From positions 1 through 62,643 of the forward strand of contig CANKMW010000050.1 of assembly GCA_947483555.1 (NCBI GenBank): a DNA stretch of 62,643 bases. Reading direction: 5' to 3'. Positions 17,890 to 27,098 of the stretch are shown here, piece by piece (position 1 is the first letter of the stretch; every line of letters begins with the position of its first letter). This DNA comes from Myxococcales bacterium. GTDB lineage: Bacteria; Myxococcota_A; Polyangia; Haliangiales; Haliangiaceae. Under the pieces are notes generated by a model that was not told the DNA's origin, did no database searches, and saw only the letters and a list, made by a program, of their open reading frames with translations. A program made the translations under genes and the position numbers.

Positions 17890-19428
17890 CTAGGGATCGA
17901 CGATGTAGAACTGGCCCATCATCCCCATGTCCTCGTGCTCGAGGATGTGGCAGTGGAACATGTACGGGAACGCGGCGTCGGTGATGCCCTCGAACCGGAG
18001 CATCAAGCGCACCACCTGACCGGGCGCGACCAGGACGGTGTCCTTCCAACCCGCCAGCTGCACCGGTGGCGGCTGGCCATCGATGTCGAGGATCTGGAAG
18101 TGCCGGTTGTGGATGTGCAGCGGGTGCACCATGAACGAGTTGTTCGACACGTCCCAGCGCTCCACCGAGCCGTTGGGGATCTGGAAGTTGATCGCGGCCG
18201 GGACCGAGGCGCCGAGCGAGGTCATCCGTGCGCCGTTGATCGTCACGGACGGCCCGGTCATGTCGAGCACGATCGATCGCGTGCGCACCGCCTGATCTGC
18301 GGTCATCCGTATGACCGGCGGCAGCGTGCTCGGTGGCGACAGCGGCGCCGCCGGCGCCGCCCCCACCTCGAAGGTCATGAGCTCGAAGGTGGTGCGGTCG
18401 AGCGCGTCGGCGACGGCACCGCCCATGGTCCCGGTATAGAGCTGGGCGAACACCTCGCCGGAGAAGCTGGCCAGCGCCACCGCACCGCCTTCCGGATCGT
18501 CGCCGAAGTCGACCAGCAACTCGGCGCGCTCGCCCGGCGCCAGCAGCACGCGGGTCGTCGTCACCGGTGCCGCCAGCAAGCCGCCGTCGCCGGCCACCTG
18601 AACGAAGCTGCGCCCATCGGTGAAGCCGAGGTTGTAGGCGCGGGCGTTGGAGCCGTTGAGCATCCGCAGGCGGACGAGGCCGCGGGGCACCACTCCGCGC
18701 AGCTGGCGGATCCCGTTGACCAGCATGGTCTCGCCGCGCAGCCCCGCCATCTGGTCGTGCATCGACGGGACGTGCCCGGGCGAGTACGGGTGGGTGCCGT
18801 CAGCGGCCAGCCGGCGGTCCTGGATCACCAGCGGCAGATCGTCGACGCCGTAGGTCGACGGCAGCACGACGCCCTGCGCGTCGTCCTCGATGAGGATCAC
18901 GCCGGCGATGCCCATGTAGACGTGGCGAGCGGTCCGCTCCATCAGGTGCGGGTGGTACCAGGCGGTCATCGCCGGCTGGACCACGTCGAACTCGGTCACC
19001 CAGGTCGCAGCCGCCGCGATGGTCTGGTACGGGCCGCCGTCGCTCGCCGCCGGCAGCTGCACTCCGTGCCAGTGCAGCGTCGTCGTCTCGCCAAGCTCGT
19101 TGGTGACCTCGAGGCGGACCCGCTCGCCGCGACGGAAGCGCAAGGCCGGGCCCAGGAACGCCCCGTTGACGCCATGGGTGGCGGTCGGGAAGCCGCTCAC
19201 CCACTCGACGCTGCCCGATCGCAGCCGCAGCCGGAACACGCGCACGCCGCCGACCAGCTCGCCGTCGTCGAGCGGTGGTACCGGGAAGACGGGCGCGGGC
19301 GCAGCGTCGACGCCGCCGTCACCGGGAGCATCGCTGCCGCAACCGAGGATCGGCGCGACGAGCACGCCGGCTCCGGCGACGCCGGACATGTGGAGGAACC
19401 GTCGACGACTGGTCGCTGTGTCCTGCAT
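17890..19428 (-). CDS. Tat-exported multicopper oxidase (CueO/laccase-like)
   Basis: A 512-residue multicopper oxidase with a twin-arginine signal (TSRRRFLHMSG) ending in a lipobox-like APILGC. Three cupredoxin domains carry the copper ligands. These are TLHWHGVQ and AWYHPHL near residues 120-165 (type 2/3), HPLHIHNRHF near 445, and HCHILEHEDMGMM near 495, which holds the type 1 Cys, His and the axial Met. Such enzymes oxidise Cu(I), phenols or metals and reduce oxygen to water. It carries no Met-rich insert, so it is less clearly a Cu(I) oxidase than E. coli CueO. The ATG at 19428 begins the Tat signal. Confidence 0.93.
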   Translation of the reverse strand: MQDTATSRRRFLHMSGVAGAGVLVAPILGCGSDAPGDGGVDAAPAPVFPVPPLDDGELVGGVRVFRLRLRSGSVEWVSGFPTATHGVNGAFLGPALRFRRGERVRLEVTNELGETTTLHWHGVQLPAASDGGPYQTIAAAATWVTEFDVVQPAMTAWYHPHLMERTARHVYMGIAGVILIEDDAQGVVLPSTYGVDDLPLVIQDRRLAADGTHPYSPGHVPSMHDQMAGLRGETMLVNGIRQLRGVVPRGLVRLRMLNGSNARAYNLGFTDGRSFVQVAGDGGLLAAPVTTTRVLLAPGERAELLVDFGDDPEGGAVALASFSGEVFAQLYTGTMGGAVADALDRTTFELMTFEVGAAPAAPLSPPSTLPPVIRMTADQAVRTRSIVLDMTGPSVTINGARMTSLGASVPAAINFQIPNGSVERWDVSNNSFMVHPLHIHNRHFQILDIDGQPPPVQLAGWKDTVLVAPGQVVRLMLRFEGITDAAFPYMFHCHILEHEDMGMMGQFYIVDP

Positions 19429-19534
19429 CGGCGGGAAGATATCTCACGTCGGTCGCGCTCCGGGTGCGGCATGAATTCGCACCGTCGTTTCACGCCGCCG
19501 CCGTCGCGCAGATCTTGCCGGTCGTTGCGACCCT

Positions 19535-19717
19535 GGCGCGACGAGGATCATCGCGATGACGGTGCCCCGCTCGCAGCGCGTGATGCACAAGCTCGGCCTG
19601 GTCCGCGATCCGGATGCCGACTTCGAGCATCCCAGCGTTCCGCCCGGCCATCCGCTGCGCGCGCACTGGCTGTTTCGTCTCGGACGACGGTCGGCCACCC
19701 GGCGCGGCCTGACCTGA
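19535..19717 (+). pseudogene. C-terminal remnant of a GNAT (RimJ/RimL-type) acetyltransferase
   Basis: The frame reads ATRIIAMTVPRSQRVMHKLG, continues with LVRDPDADFEHPSVPPGHPL and ends RAHWLFRL plus 11 residues. This is the last third of RimJ/RimL-type acetyltransferases, which end in VMxKLGM, D-FxHP and HPLRxHVLYR. The acetyl-CoA-binding part upstream is missing: in the same frame the bases before 19535 do not continue the domain. I read it as a decayed gene whose 5' part was lost. It lies in the otherwise empty 450-bp gap between the multicopper oxidase and the propeller lipoprotein. Confidence 0.7.
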
Positions 19718-19875
19718 CCCTGCTCGGCGCCAGCGGGATCGAACTGGATTGCCCGTCGTCGTGGGCAACCGCACGCGGGTCGCGGCTCGCCAGCTTCTGC
19801 CGGCCTTGAACCTGGGCTGCGCTGGTCGCGGCATGCACAGTGGGCGCACGTCCGTCCGCATCCAAGGAGCCCCGC

Positions 19876-22605
19876 GTGCTGCAGACCCTTCGCACCTCCC
19901 GCCTCCGCACCGCCCTGTTCACCACCGTGCTCGCCGGCAGCCTGGCGAGCTGCGGCGACGCGCCAACCCCGCCCGCTGCTCCCGGTCAGCCGCCGCCCGA
20001 AGCTCCGACCGAGAGCGTCGGCCCGCGCCGCGACCCGCGCTTCAATCGCGCCCGCCCGCAACCTGGCCTGGCCGCGCTCGGGGGCGCGCTGTGGCGTTCG
20101 GTCGGCCCCCGCGGCATCCGCGACGGTCAGGCCGAGCACGTCACGCCGGACAACAAGGTCTCGGGCGCGGTCCAGGCGATCGTCCCGCACCCCGGCGACG
20201 CCGATCGGATCTGGATCGCCACCGCCAATGGTGGCATCTGGGAGACCCGCAACGCCCGCGCTGCCGAGCCGACCTGGAAGCCGCTGACCGATCAGCTGCC
20301 GTCGCTGTCGGTGGCGGCCCTCGATCTCGACCCCACCAACCCGCAGGCGCGCACGCTTGCCGCCGGCCTCGGCAACGTGTCGAGCTACGGCGAGAGCGGC
20401 CTGCTCGATGGCGTCTTGCTGAGCCGCAACGGCGGCCGTGACTGGCGCCGCATCACCGATCCGCTGCTCACCGGTCACTCGATCAGCGGCATCGCCGTGC
20501 GTGGCAACGTGATCGTCGCGTCGGCGACCAGCTACTTCGGGACCTTCGAGCCGGGCGGCGTGATGCGCAGCGGCGACGGCGGTACCACCTGGACCCAGGT
20601 CGCCGCCATCCCGGCCGTCGACGTCTACGACCTCGTCGGTGATCCGGCCAACCCGGCCCGCCTGTTCGCGATCGCCGCCGGCGGCGTCTACCGCAGCGAC
20701 GACACCGGCGCGACGTGGCGCGACGTGTCGAGCGCCGACCCGCGCCTGTCCGCGGTCCTGGCCGACCCCGGCCTCACCAACGCCGAGCTCGACGTCGGTC
20801 CGGGCGGCCGCCTGTTCGCCGCGGTCACCCGCTACGGCCTGCTCGAGTACCTCGGCTTCAACGACGGCATCGGTGACCTCGACAGCGGCAGCGCCGGCTG
20901 GACCGCGATGGACCTGCCGTTCACGCCGGAGAGCGGCTTCCAGCCGGTCGCCGATGCGGTTCCCGACGGCTACGGCGTGCTGATCACCGCGGCCGGCCAC
21001 GGTCTCGTCACCGGGTTGCAGGTCGAGGTCCGCGACCTCGGCGGCCTCAGCGGTGGCACCGGCGTCCAGATCGTCGTCGTCATCGACGCCGACCGCTTCT
21101 ACCTCTACCAGGCCCAGGCCACCGGCACCTATGGTGGCGGCGGCACCTGGCGGCTGGTCACGGGCATGAACCCCAAGGCCAAGTCCAGTGGCAGCGCGAC
21201 GTCGCCGTCGCCGTTCGGCGGCGTCCGACGCCCCGGCGGCCAGGGCGCCATCCACCTGTCGCTGGCGGCCGATCCGCTGGACCGCGACGTGCTGTACGTC
21301 GGCGGCGACCGCCAGGACCTCAACTTCTGGGGCGAGGTGCTCAACTTCCTCGGCGCCGAGAACTACTCGGGGCGCCTGTTCCGTGGCGACGCCCGGGTCG
21401 TGGCCACCGGCCTGGTGCCGTCACCGCAGTGGCAGCACCTCACGCACCGCAACGACGTCGCCGAGATCCCCGGCGGCGGCACGGCGTCGACCAGCGCGCC
21501 CCACGCCGACTCGCGCGAGATCGCGTTCGACGCCGCCGGCGGCCTGATCGAGGCCGACGACGGCGGCATCTACCGCCGCACCTCACCGCGCGACGCCAGC
21601 GGCGACTGGTTCTCCATGGTCGGCGACCTCGGCAACACCGAGCTGCACAACGTGGCCTACGATCGGGTCTCGAAGACCGTGATCGGCGGCGCCCAGGACG
21701 TCGGCACGCCGATGCAGTCGGTCGGCAGCACGACCTGGACTGACTACACCCAGGGCGACGGCGGCGACGTCGCGGTCGACGACGTCACCCTGGCCAGCGC
21801 CGGCCAGTCGGTGCGCTACTCGGCCTATCCGAACTACCCGATCGCGTCGCGCTCGATCTGGGACGCGGCCGGCAACTTCGTCAGCGAGGTGACGCCCGCG
21901 ATGCAGCCGCTCGATGGCGAGCAGGTCATCGGCAGCTTCACCACGCCGTTCGAGCTCAACGCCATCAACCCGCGGCGCCTGGTGATCGGTGGCCGCAACG
22001 GCGTCTTCGAGAGCGCCGATCAGGGCGACACGACGACCCGGGTCGGTGATGGCCTGCCGCAGTTCCAGAACGCCATGGCCTACGGCGGCCGGCTGCGCAA
22101 GGTCGCCCACCCCGACGTCCTCTACTACGGCGCCGGCAACCAGGTCTTCGTGCGCACCACGGCCGGCCTCGCGGCGGCACCGACCACGACGCCGTTCCCG
22201 GGTACCGACGTTCGCGACCTCGCGCTGGCTCCGACCGACTGGCGGACGGCCTACGTGCTCGATGCCGAGCACGTCTACGCCACCACCGACGGCGGCGCGA
22301 CCTGGCTCGACCTCACCGGCAACCTGACCGACGCCAGCCTGCGCTCGGTGGTCGTGGTCCGGGCCCTGCCGTTCCTCGACTACGTCGTCGTCGGCGGGCT
22401 GACCGGCGTGTCGGTGACGCCGGTGCTGTTCGGCTGGCCGGTCGCGAACCCGAGCTGGTTCGAGCTCGGCACCAACCTGCCCAACGCGCCGGTCTGGGAC
22501 CTCGACTGGGACGCGACCGATCGCGTGCTGACCGTCGGCTCGCTCGGCCGCGGCGCCTGGCAGAGCAAGCTGCCGGCGGCGCCGCTGCCGGCCGTGCGGC
22601 CCTGA
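19876..22605 (+). CDS. large BNR/Asp-box propeller lipoprotein (VPS10/sialidase-like fold)
   Basis: A 909-residue lipoprotein. The GTG at 19876 has a perfect AAGGAG at the right distance and gives a signal ending in LAGSLASC. The mature protein is built from beta-propeller blades with Asp-box motifs: SGDGGTTWT, SDDTGATWR, TTDGGATWL, ADDGGIYRR. These are the repeats of sortilin/VPS10-type and photosystem-II-stability-factor-like propellers. No sialidase catalytic set (Arg triad, Tyr/Glu pair) is apparent, so binding is more likely than hydrolysis. It ends with the common LGRGAWQ blade closure. It is probably on the cell surface. A 160-bp gap with no gene follows. Confidence 0.85.
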   Translation: MLQTLRTSRLRTALFTTVLAGSLASCGDAPTPPAAPGQPPPEAPTESVGPRRDPRFNRARPQPGLAALGGALWRSVGPRGIRDGQAEHVTPDNKVSGAVQAIVPHPGDADRIWIATANGGIWETRNARAAEPTWKPLTDQLPSLSVAALDLDPTNPQARTLAAGLGNVSSYGESGLLDGVLLSRNGGRDWRRITDPLLTGHSISGIAVRGNVIVASATSYFGTFEPGGVMRSGDGGTTWTQVAAIPAVDVYDLVGDPANPARLFAIAAGGVYRSDDTGATWRDVSSADPRLSAVLADPGLTNAELDVGPGGRLFAAVTRYGLLEYLGFNDGIGDLDSGSAGWTAMDLPFTPESGFQPVADAVPDGYGVLITAAGHGLVTGLQVEVRDLGGLSGGTGVQIVVVIDADRFYLYQAQATGTYGGGGTWRLVTGMNPKAKSSGSATSPSPFGGVRRPGGQGAIHLSLAADPLDRDVLYVGGDRQDLNFWGEVLNFLGAENYSGRLFRGDARVVATGLVPSPQWQHLTHRNDVAEIPGGGTASTSAPHADSREIAFDAAGGLIEADDGGIYRRTSPRDASGDWFSMVGDLGNTELHNVAYDRVSKTVIGGAQDVGTPMQSVGSTTWTDYTQGDGGDVAVDDVTLASAGQSVRYSAYPNYPIASRSIWDAAGNFVSEVTPAMQPLDGEQVIGSFTTPFELNAINPRRLVIGGRNGVFESADQGDTTTRVGDGLPQFQNAMAYGGRLRKVAHPDVLYYGAGNQVFVRTTAGLAAAPTTTPFPGTDVRDLALAPTDWRTAYVLDAEHVYATTDGGATWLDLTGNLTDASLRSVVVVRALPFLDYVVVGGLTGVSVTPVLFGWPVANPSWFELGTNLPNAPVWDLDWDATDRVLTVGSLGRGAWQSKLPAAPLPAVRP

Positions 22606-22764
22606 CCGCGAACTCCTGGCGTCCGACCACCGGTCGCGGTCCGGACGCCGGGGAATAGCTGTCGCTGTCGAAGCTCCACCAGCGGCGCTTCACGCGGACC
22701 TCACGCCGAGGTGCGTGGGCCGGCGGGCTTGGGGGTTGGTGTGGGGGTTGCTCGATGGAGAAGC

Positions 22765-23601
22765 ATGGGCAACGCCAGGCGGCTGATCGTGAATGCGGAT
22801 GACTTCGGGATGTCGGCGGCGGTCAACGCCGGCATCGTCGCCGCGCATCGGAGCGGCATCGTGACGTCGACGACCCTGCTGGCCAACGGGCCGGCGTTCG
22901 AGGAGGCGGTGGCGCTGGCCGGTCGCCATGACCGGCTTGGCGTCGGCGTTCACCTCGATCTCGTCGAGGGGCGGCCGCTCTGCGACCCGGCGCGGGTGCC
23001 CAGCCTGGTCGACGCCGCGGGGCGGTTCGTCGGCAGCACGCCGGCGCTGGCGCTGCGAGCATGGTGCGGCCGGCTCGCCTTCGACGAGCTGGTGCGCGAG
23101 CTGCGGGCGCAGATCGCGCGGGTCGTCGATGCCGGCGTGCGGCCGACCCACGTCGACACCCACCAGCACGCGCACTGCCTGTCGATCGTGTGCGCGGCGG
23201 CGCTGGAGGCGGCGGCGGGGTTCGGCATCCATCGCATCCGCTTCCCGCGCGAGCGCAACCTCGACGTGCTGGCGCGCCACCTGCGCAGTCGGGTGCGCTC
23301 GGCGTTCACCGCCGGACTCGCGGCGCGCGGTCGCCGGTTCCTCGCCCGGCACGCCGCGCGCACCACCGACGCCTTCATCGGCCCGCAGCTCATGGGCGCG
23401 CTCGAGGCGGCAACGCTGGTCCGCGTCATCGGCAGCCTGTCGCCGGGGACCACCGAGCTGATGTGCCATCCCGGCCTCGACTCGGAGCCGGGGGCGCTGA
23501 TCCAGCGCCGCGGCGAGCTGGCGGCGCTGACCTCGGCGGCGGTGCAGCAGGCCCTGGCCCGCGGCGGCGTCGAGTTGGTCAGCTTCGCGGCGCTGGCATG
23601 A
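22765..23601 (+). CDS. YdjC/ChbG-family carbohydrate deacetylase (HpnK-like)
   Basis: A 278-residue protein of the YdjC superfamily. The N-terminal RLIVNADDFGMSAAVN holds the metal-binding D-D, HVDTHQHAH (about residues 132-140) supplies the histidines, and ELMCHPGLDSE is the conserved late block. The family removes acetyl groups from chito-oligosaccharides or, as HpnK, works in hopanoid lipid assembly; sequence alone does not decide. The ATG at 22765 has GGAG upstream. Neighbours (propeller lipoprotein, sulfatase) do not point to hopanoids, so a surface-glycan role is equally likely. Confidence 0.88.
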   Translation: MGNARRLIVNADDFGMSAAVNAGIVAAHRSGIVTSTTLLANGPAFEEAVALAGRHDRLGVGVHLDLVEGRPLCDPARVPSLVDAAGRFVGSTPALALRAWCGRLAFDELVRELRAQIARVVDAGVRPTHVDTHQHAHCLSIVCAAALEAAAGFGIHRIRFPRERNLDVLARHLRSRVRSAFTAGLAARGRRFLARHAARTTDAFIGPQLMGALEAATLVRVIGSLSPGTTELMCHPGLDSEPGALIQRRGELAALTSAAVQQALARGGVELVSFAALA

Positions 23602-23696
23602 AGGTCCCGCTGGACTGGCCGCAGCGGTGCGGAATCCCTGTATCGGGTCCCGTCTCGGCGTAACCTCGTGGTGCGCTCGGGGTCGAAGCGTCACTC

Positions 23697-25169
23697 ATGC
23701 TGAACCGCGCGCTCGTCACGTCCATGGTCGCTGCTGCGGCGGCGTGCGGCCGAACCTCCGCCGCGCCCGGCCTCGATGGCGGCGAGGTCGACAGCGGCAC
23801 CGCGGGCCGACCCAATATCCTCCTGATCATCGGCGACGACCTCGGCGCTGCCGACGTTGGCGCCTACGCCGCCGAATGGGGCAACCAGGGTGCGTTGGGC
23901 GCACCCCCGACGCCGGTGCTCGATCGCCTGGCCGCCGACGGCGTCCGCTTCACCACGACGTGGTCGAATCCAGTGTGCTCGCCGACCCGGGCCACGCTGT
24001 ACAGCGGTCGCTACGGCTTCCGGACCGGCGTCGGGACCGTGGTCGCCGCGGCGACCGACAACGTGCTCGTGCTCGCCGAGACCAGCCTGGCCGAAGCCAT
24101 CCCCGCCGACTACCGCGCCGGGTTGTTCGGCAAGTGGCACGTGGGGGCCAACGCCGCCGCCGGCGCGCCCAGCCCGCCCGGCGCCCAGGGCTGGGACATT
24201 CATCAGGGCATCCTGAGCGGCGCGCTGGCCAGCTACACTCGCTGGACCAAGAACGTCTTCATCGATGATGGCGACGGCGTGATCGAGACCGCCGAGGTGA
24301 CGACCGTGGACAGCACCCGCTACGTCACCGAGGAGTTGACCGCCGACGCCGCGGCGTGGATCGGCGCCCAGGACCAGCCGTGGCTGGCGGTCCTGGCGCT
24401 CACCGCGCCGCACGCGCCGTTTCATGTGCCACCGGATCCGGCGACCTATAGCGTCGCGCTCGACGCCACCTGCGCCACCGACGTCAACTCCGACCGGCGC
24501 TGCTACCGCGCCGCGATCGAGGCGATGGACACCCACCTCGGCCGCTTGCTCTACGACGATCGTGATGGCGATGGCGTCGACGCCGACGATCCGCTCCGCC
24601 CCGAACTGGCCAACACGCTCGTGATCTTCGTCGGCGACAACGGTCCTCCGACGATGGTGGCGCCGGCTGGATTCGGCACGCTCAACAAGGACACCGTCTA
24701 CGAGGGCGGGGTGCGGGTGCCGCTGATCATCGCCGGCGCGCCGGTCGCCGCTCGCGGCCGCGTCGTCGATGATCTGGTCGGCGTGGTCGACCTGTTCGCC
24801 ACCATCGTCGCGGCCACCGGCGGGGACGCCACCACCGGCATCGACTCGCACTCGCTGCTCGACTACCTCACGACCCAGGACGGCCGCCCGACGGCGCCAC
24901 GCACGTCGGTCTACACCGAGACCTTCGCCGGCGACGATCCCAACGATCCGGTCGAGTCGCAGGCCGCGTACCGCGCCGGGCAGCTCAAGCTGGTGAAGGA
25001 AAAGGGCCGCGTCGTCGGCCTCTACGAGCTGGTCGCGCCGCTCGAGGGCGAGAACCTGATCGACCCGGCATGCGGGCCGGGCTGCGGCTGTCTGCGCTCC
25101 GCGCACGTCGGCCAGCGCACCGCATGCGACGGACTCGAAGCCGCCATGACCGCGCTGCAACGCGAGTGA
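23697..25169 (+). CDS. type I sulfatase, lipoprotein
   Basis: A 490-residue sulfatase. The active-site motif C94-S-P-T-R is the type that a formylglycine-generating enzyme converts, the metal-binding D47-D48 sits in ILLIIGDDLG, and GKWHVG and FVGDNGPP are the other family blocks. It should cleave sulfate esters, from glycans or aryl sulfates. The N-terminus (MVAAAAACGRTS) looks like a very short lipoprotein signal. A Ca-binding-like stretch, DDGDGVIETAEVTTVDS, and DRDGDGVDADDP are inserts. The C-terminal CGPGCGCL is unusual and may be disulfide-bonded. No formylglycine-generating enzyme gene is in the window. Confidence 0.92.
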   Translation: MLNRALVTSMVAAAAACGRTSAAPGLDGGEVDSGTAGRPNILLIIGDDLGAADVGAYAAEWGNQGALGAPPTPVLDRLAADGVRFTTTWSNPVCSPTRATLYSGRYGFRTGVGTVVAAATDNVLVLAETSLAEAIPADYRAGLFGKWHVGANAAAGAPSPPGAQGWDIHQGILSGALASYTRWTKNVFIDDGDGVIETAEVTTVDSTRYVTEELTADAAAWIGAQDQPWLAVLALTAPHAPFHVPPDPATYSVALDATCATDVNSDRRCYRAAIEAMDTHLGRLLYDDRDGDGVDADDPLRPELANTLVIFVGDNGPPTMVAPAGFGTLNKDTVYEGGVRVPLIIAGAPVAARGRVVDDLVGVVDLFATIVAATGGDATTGIDSHSLLDYLTTQDGRPTAPRTSVYTETFAGDDPNDPVESQAAYRAGQLKLVKEKGRVVGLYELVAPLEGENLIDPACGPGCGCLRSAHVGQRTACDGLEAAMTALQRE

Positions 25170-25190
25170 CGTGCGTGGCTTCGGCGTCGG

Positions 25191-25667
25191 TTACGGGTTC
25201 GGATCTGCCGTCGTGTGGTCATGAACCACCTTCCAGCCCTCCGGCCGTCGCTCCAGCACCACCGAGAACACGCCGGCGCCCGCGTTCGGGCCATCCAGCG
25301 ACCAGCGGCCCAGCACCACCGCGCCGTCGGCACCGATCGGCTGCACACCGACGATCTCGAACCCCAGCCTGCCCATGGTCGGCCTGGCCGTCCCGTACCG
25401 GGCCAGGAACTTGTCGTGGGTCTCCTGCCAGCCGCGCCGTACGTTACCGCCGGAGGTGAAGACCAGCTCGGGCGTGCGCGCGTAGCCGGCGAGAAAACCG
25501 TCGAGGTCGCCGCGGTTCCACGCCGCCTGCTGGGCGGCCAGCACCGCGCGCACCGCGCCGTCGTCGACGGCGGTGAACTTCGGCGCCGGCCGGGTCGCCG
25601 CTGACCCAGCACAGGCGCTGGCGACGGCGGCGAGACAGGCGATCGAGAAGCCGGCCACGACGTGCAT
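25191..25667 (-). CDS. exported SnoaL/DUF4440-type protein
   Basis: A 158-residue NTF2-like protein: AVRAVLAAQQAAWNRGDLDG, followed by FLAGYARTPELVF and the late strands VVLGRWSL and GWKVVHDHTT, is the DUF4440/YybH pattern. A lipoprotein-type signal (LAAVASACAG) puts it in the envelope. Family members bind small ligands or act as isomerase-like enzymes; no substrate can be named. It converges on the sulfatase gene, with 21 bp between the stops. It is divergent from the barrel-thioredoxin gene. Confidence 0.82.
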   Translation of the reverse strand: MHVVAGFSIACLAAVASACAGSAATRPAPKFTAVDDGAVRAVLAAQQAAWNRGDLDGFLAGYARTPELVFTSGGNVRRGWQETHDKFLARYGTARPTMGRLGFEIVGVQPIGADGAVVLGRWSLDGPNAGAGVFSVVLERRPEGWKVVHDHTTADPNP

Positions 25668-25730
25668 GTCGACCGCGTACCATGGACGGCGCCTTGCCGG
25701 TCGGCGGGCCGCGTGTTACCTGGGCCAGGC

Positions 25731-27098
25731 GTGCATCGCGTCCCGTTGATGGTTGCGGTCGCGACGCTGCTGCAACCCGCGGCGGCGTCGGCCGGCCGGG
25801 CGACCTGCAGCAATCCCGGCCTGCCGGTCGGCGCGGCGGCGTCGGGTGATCTGCTCCCCGGTCGGCTGACGCTCGGCCTGACCAGCGGGCTGTTGCCGCT
25901 GTCGAGCAGCGAGGTGCTCGACGAGCCGCAAGGCGCGCTGCGCTACGAGTCGCGCTTCGTGCTGGTCGAGACTCGCCTCAACGTCGGACTCGCGCTGCGG
26001 CCATGGCTCGCGATCGACGCCTCGCTTCCGTACCGCGTCGTCGACGTCGGCGTCACCTACCGCGATCCGGCGACCGGCGAGGTCGTGACGCCGGCCGGCG
26101 CGACCATCCACGCCCGCGATGAGACCTTGCGTGGCCCGGGTGATCCCTCGCTCACCCTCCACCTCGCCGACGAACGCCGCGGGTACCGGCTGCACGCCCG
26201 GTTCGGCACCAGCCTGCCGCTCGGCCGCACCGAGGCCAACCCGTTCCTGCTCGGCATGATCGGCCAGGAGCACCAGCACATCCAGTTCGGTTCGGGGACC
26301 TTCATCCCCAACCTGGCCGTCGAGGCCCAGCGCGCGGTCGGGTCGCTCACCGTCACCGGCTGGGCCTCGACCCACCTCTCGATCTACGAGAACGGCGACG
26401 ACTACCTCGCCGGCGATCGCTACTCGGGCGGCGCGACGGTGTCGTCGGCGTTCGGGCAACGCGACCTGACGTTCAGCTTCGCCGCCGAGGTCCACCACGA
26501 GACCGCCGAGGAGTGGGCCGGCATCGTCTACGAGGACGAGGGCAACGCCGGTCGCACCGACGTCCTGGTCGGCGGCGCGCTGGCGTGGCGACCGCTGCCG
26601 TCGCTCGCGCTGGTCGCCGACGTCAAGGTCCCGGTCTACTCGCGGGTGGTCGGGCCCCAGCTCGACTATCCGGTGGTGCTCGGCGTCGGCGTGGTCGGCA
26701 CCTACGATCTGCGTCGGAGGCCGTCGTGGCGCGGCCTCGATCACGCCGTGCTCGGCGCGCCCGGGACCGCGCCGCCGCTGACGCCGGTGGCGGGCCGGCT
26801 CACCGTGGTCGATCTGTGGGCGGCCTGGTGCGCGCCGTGCCGCGAGCTCGACGATCGGCTGGTCGCGCTGGCCCGCCGTTACCCCGACCGCCTCGCCGTC
26901 CGCAAGCTCGACGTGGTCGACGCCGACAGCGAGGCGTGGCTGCGCTTCCTGGCCCCGGGCGGCTTCTCGCTGCCGCACGTGAAGCTGTACGGTGCCGACG
27001 GCGCGCTGCTGTTCGAGCGCACCGCGCCGCCGTCCGAGCTGGCGCGGGCGGTCGAGGATGCGCTCCAGGCTCAGGGTACGGCGCAGGTGCCGAGGTAG
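25731..27098 (+). CDS. outer-membrane barrel fused to a thioredoxin domain
   Basis: A 455-residue exported protein. Residues about 22-330 alternate aromatic and polar strands in the manner of transporter-like outer-membrane barrels (FVLVETRLNVGLALRPWLAI, HTHLS-type strands, PVYSRVVGPQLDYPVVLGVG). Residues about 345-450 form a thioredoxin domain with VVDLWAAWC367-A-P-C370 and a cis-proline-like SLPHVKLY. The GTG at 25731 gives a proper signal (LMVAVATLLQPAAASAG). Such a barrel-thioredoxin chain is unusual: it would place a redox site at the outer membrane, in the periplasm. It overlaps the convergent P460 gene by 28 bp. Confidence 0.8.
   Translation: MHRVPLMVAVATLLQPAAASAGRATCSNPGLPVGAAASGDLLPGRLTLGLTSGLLPLSSSEVLDEPQGALRYESRFVLVETRLNVGLALRPWLAIDASLPYRVVDVGVTYRDPATGEVVTPAGATIHARDETLRGPGDPSLTLHLADERRGYRLHARFGTSLPLGRTEANPFLLGMIGQEHQHIQFGSGTFIPNLAVEAQRAVGSLTVTGWASTHLSIYENGDDYLAGDRYSGGATVSSAFGQRDLTFSFAAEVHHETAEEWAGIVYEDEGNAGRTDVLVGGALAWRPLPSLALVADVKVPVYSRVVGPQLDYPVVLGVGVVGTYDLRRRPSWRGLDHAVLGAPGTAPPLTPVAGRLTVVDLWAAWCAPCRELDDRLVALARRYPDRLAVRKLDVVDADSEAWLRFLAPGGFSLPHVKLYGADGALLFERTAPPSELARAVEDALQAQGTAQVPR

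Noticed and set aside
17056..19809. 917-codon plus-strand frame opposite the VKOR-DsbA and multicopper oxidase genes
   Set aside because: His/Arg-rich shadow of two clear genes.
19444..21255. 603-codon minus-strand frame opposite the BNR propeller
   Set aside because: Antisense shadow with no recognisable domain.
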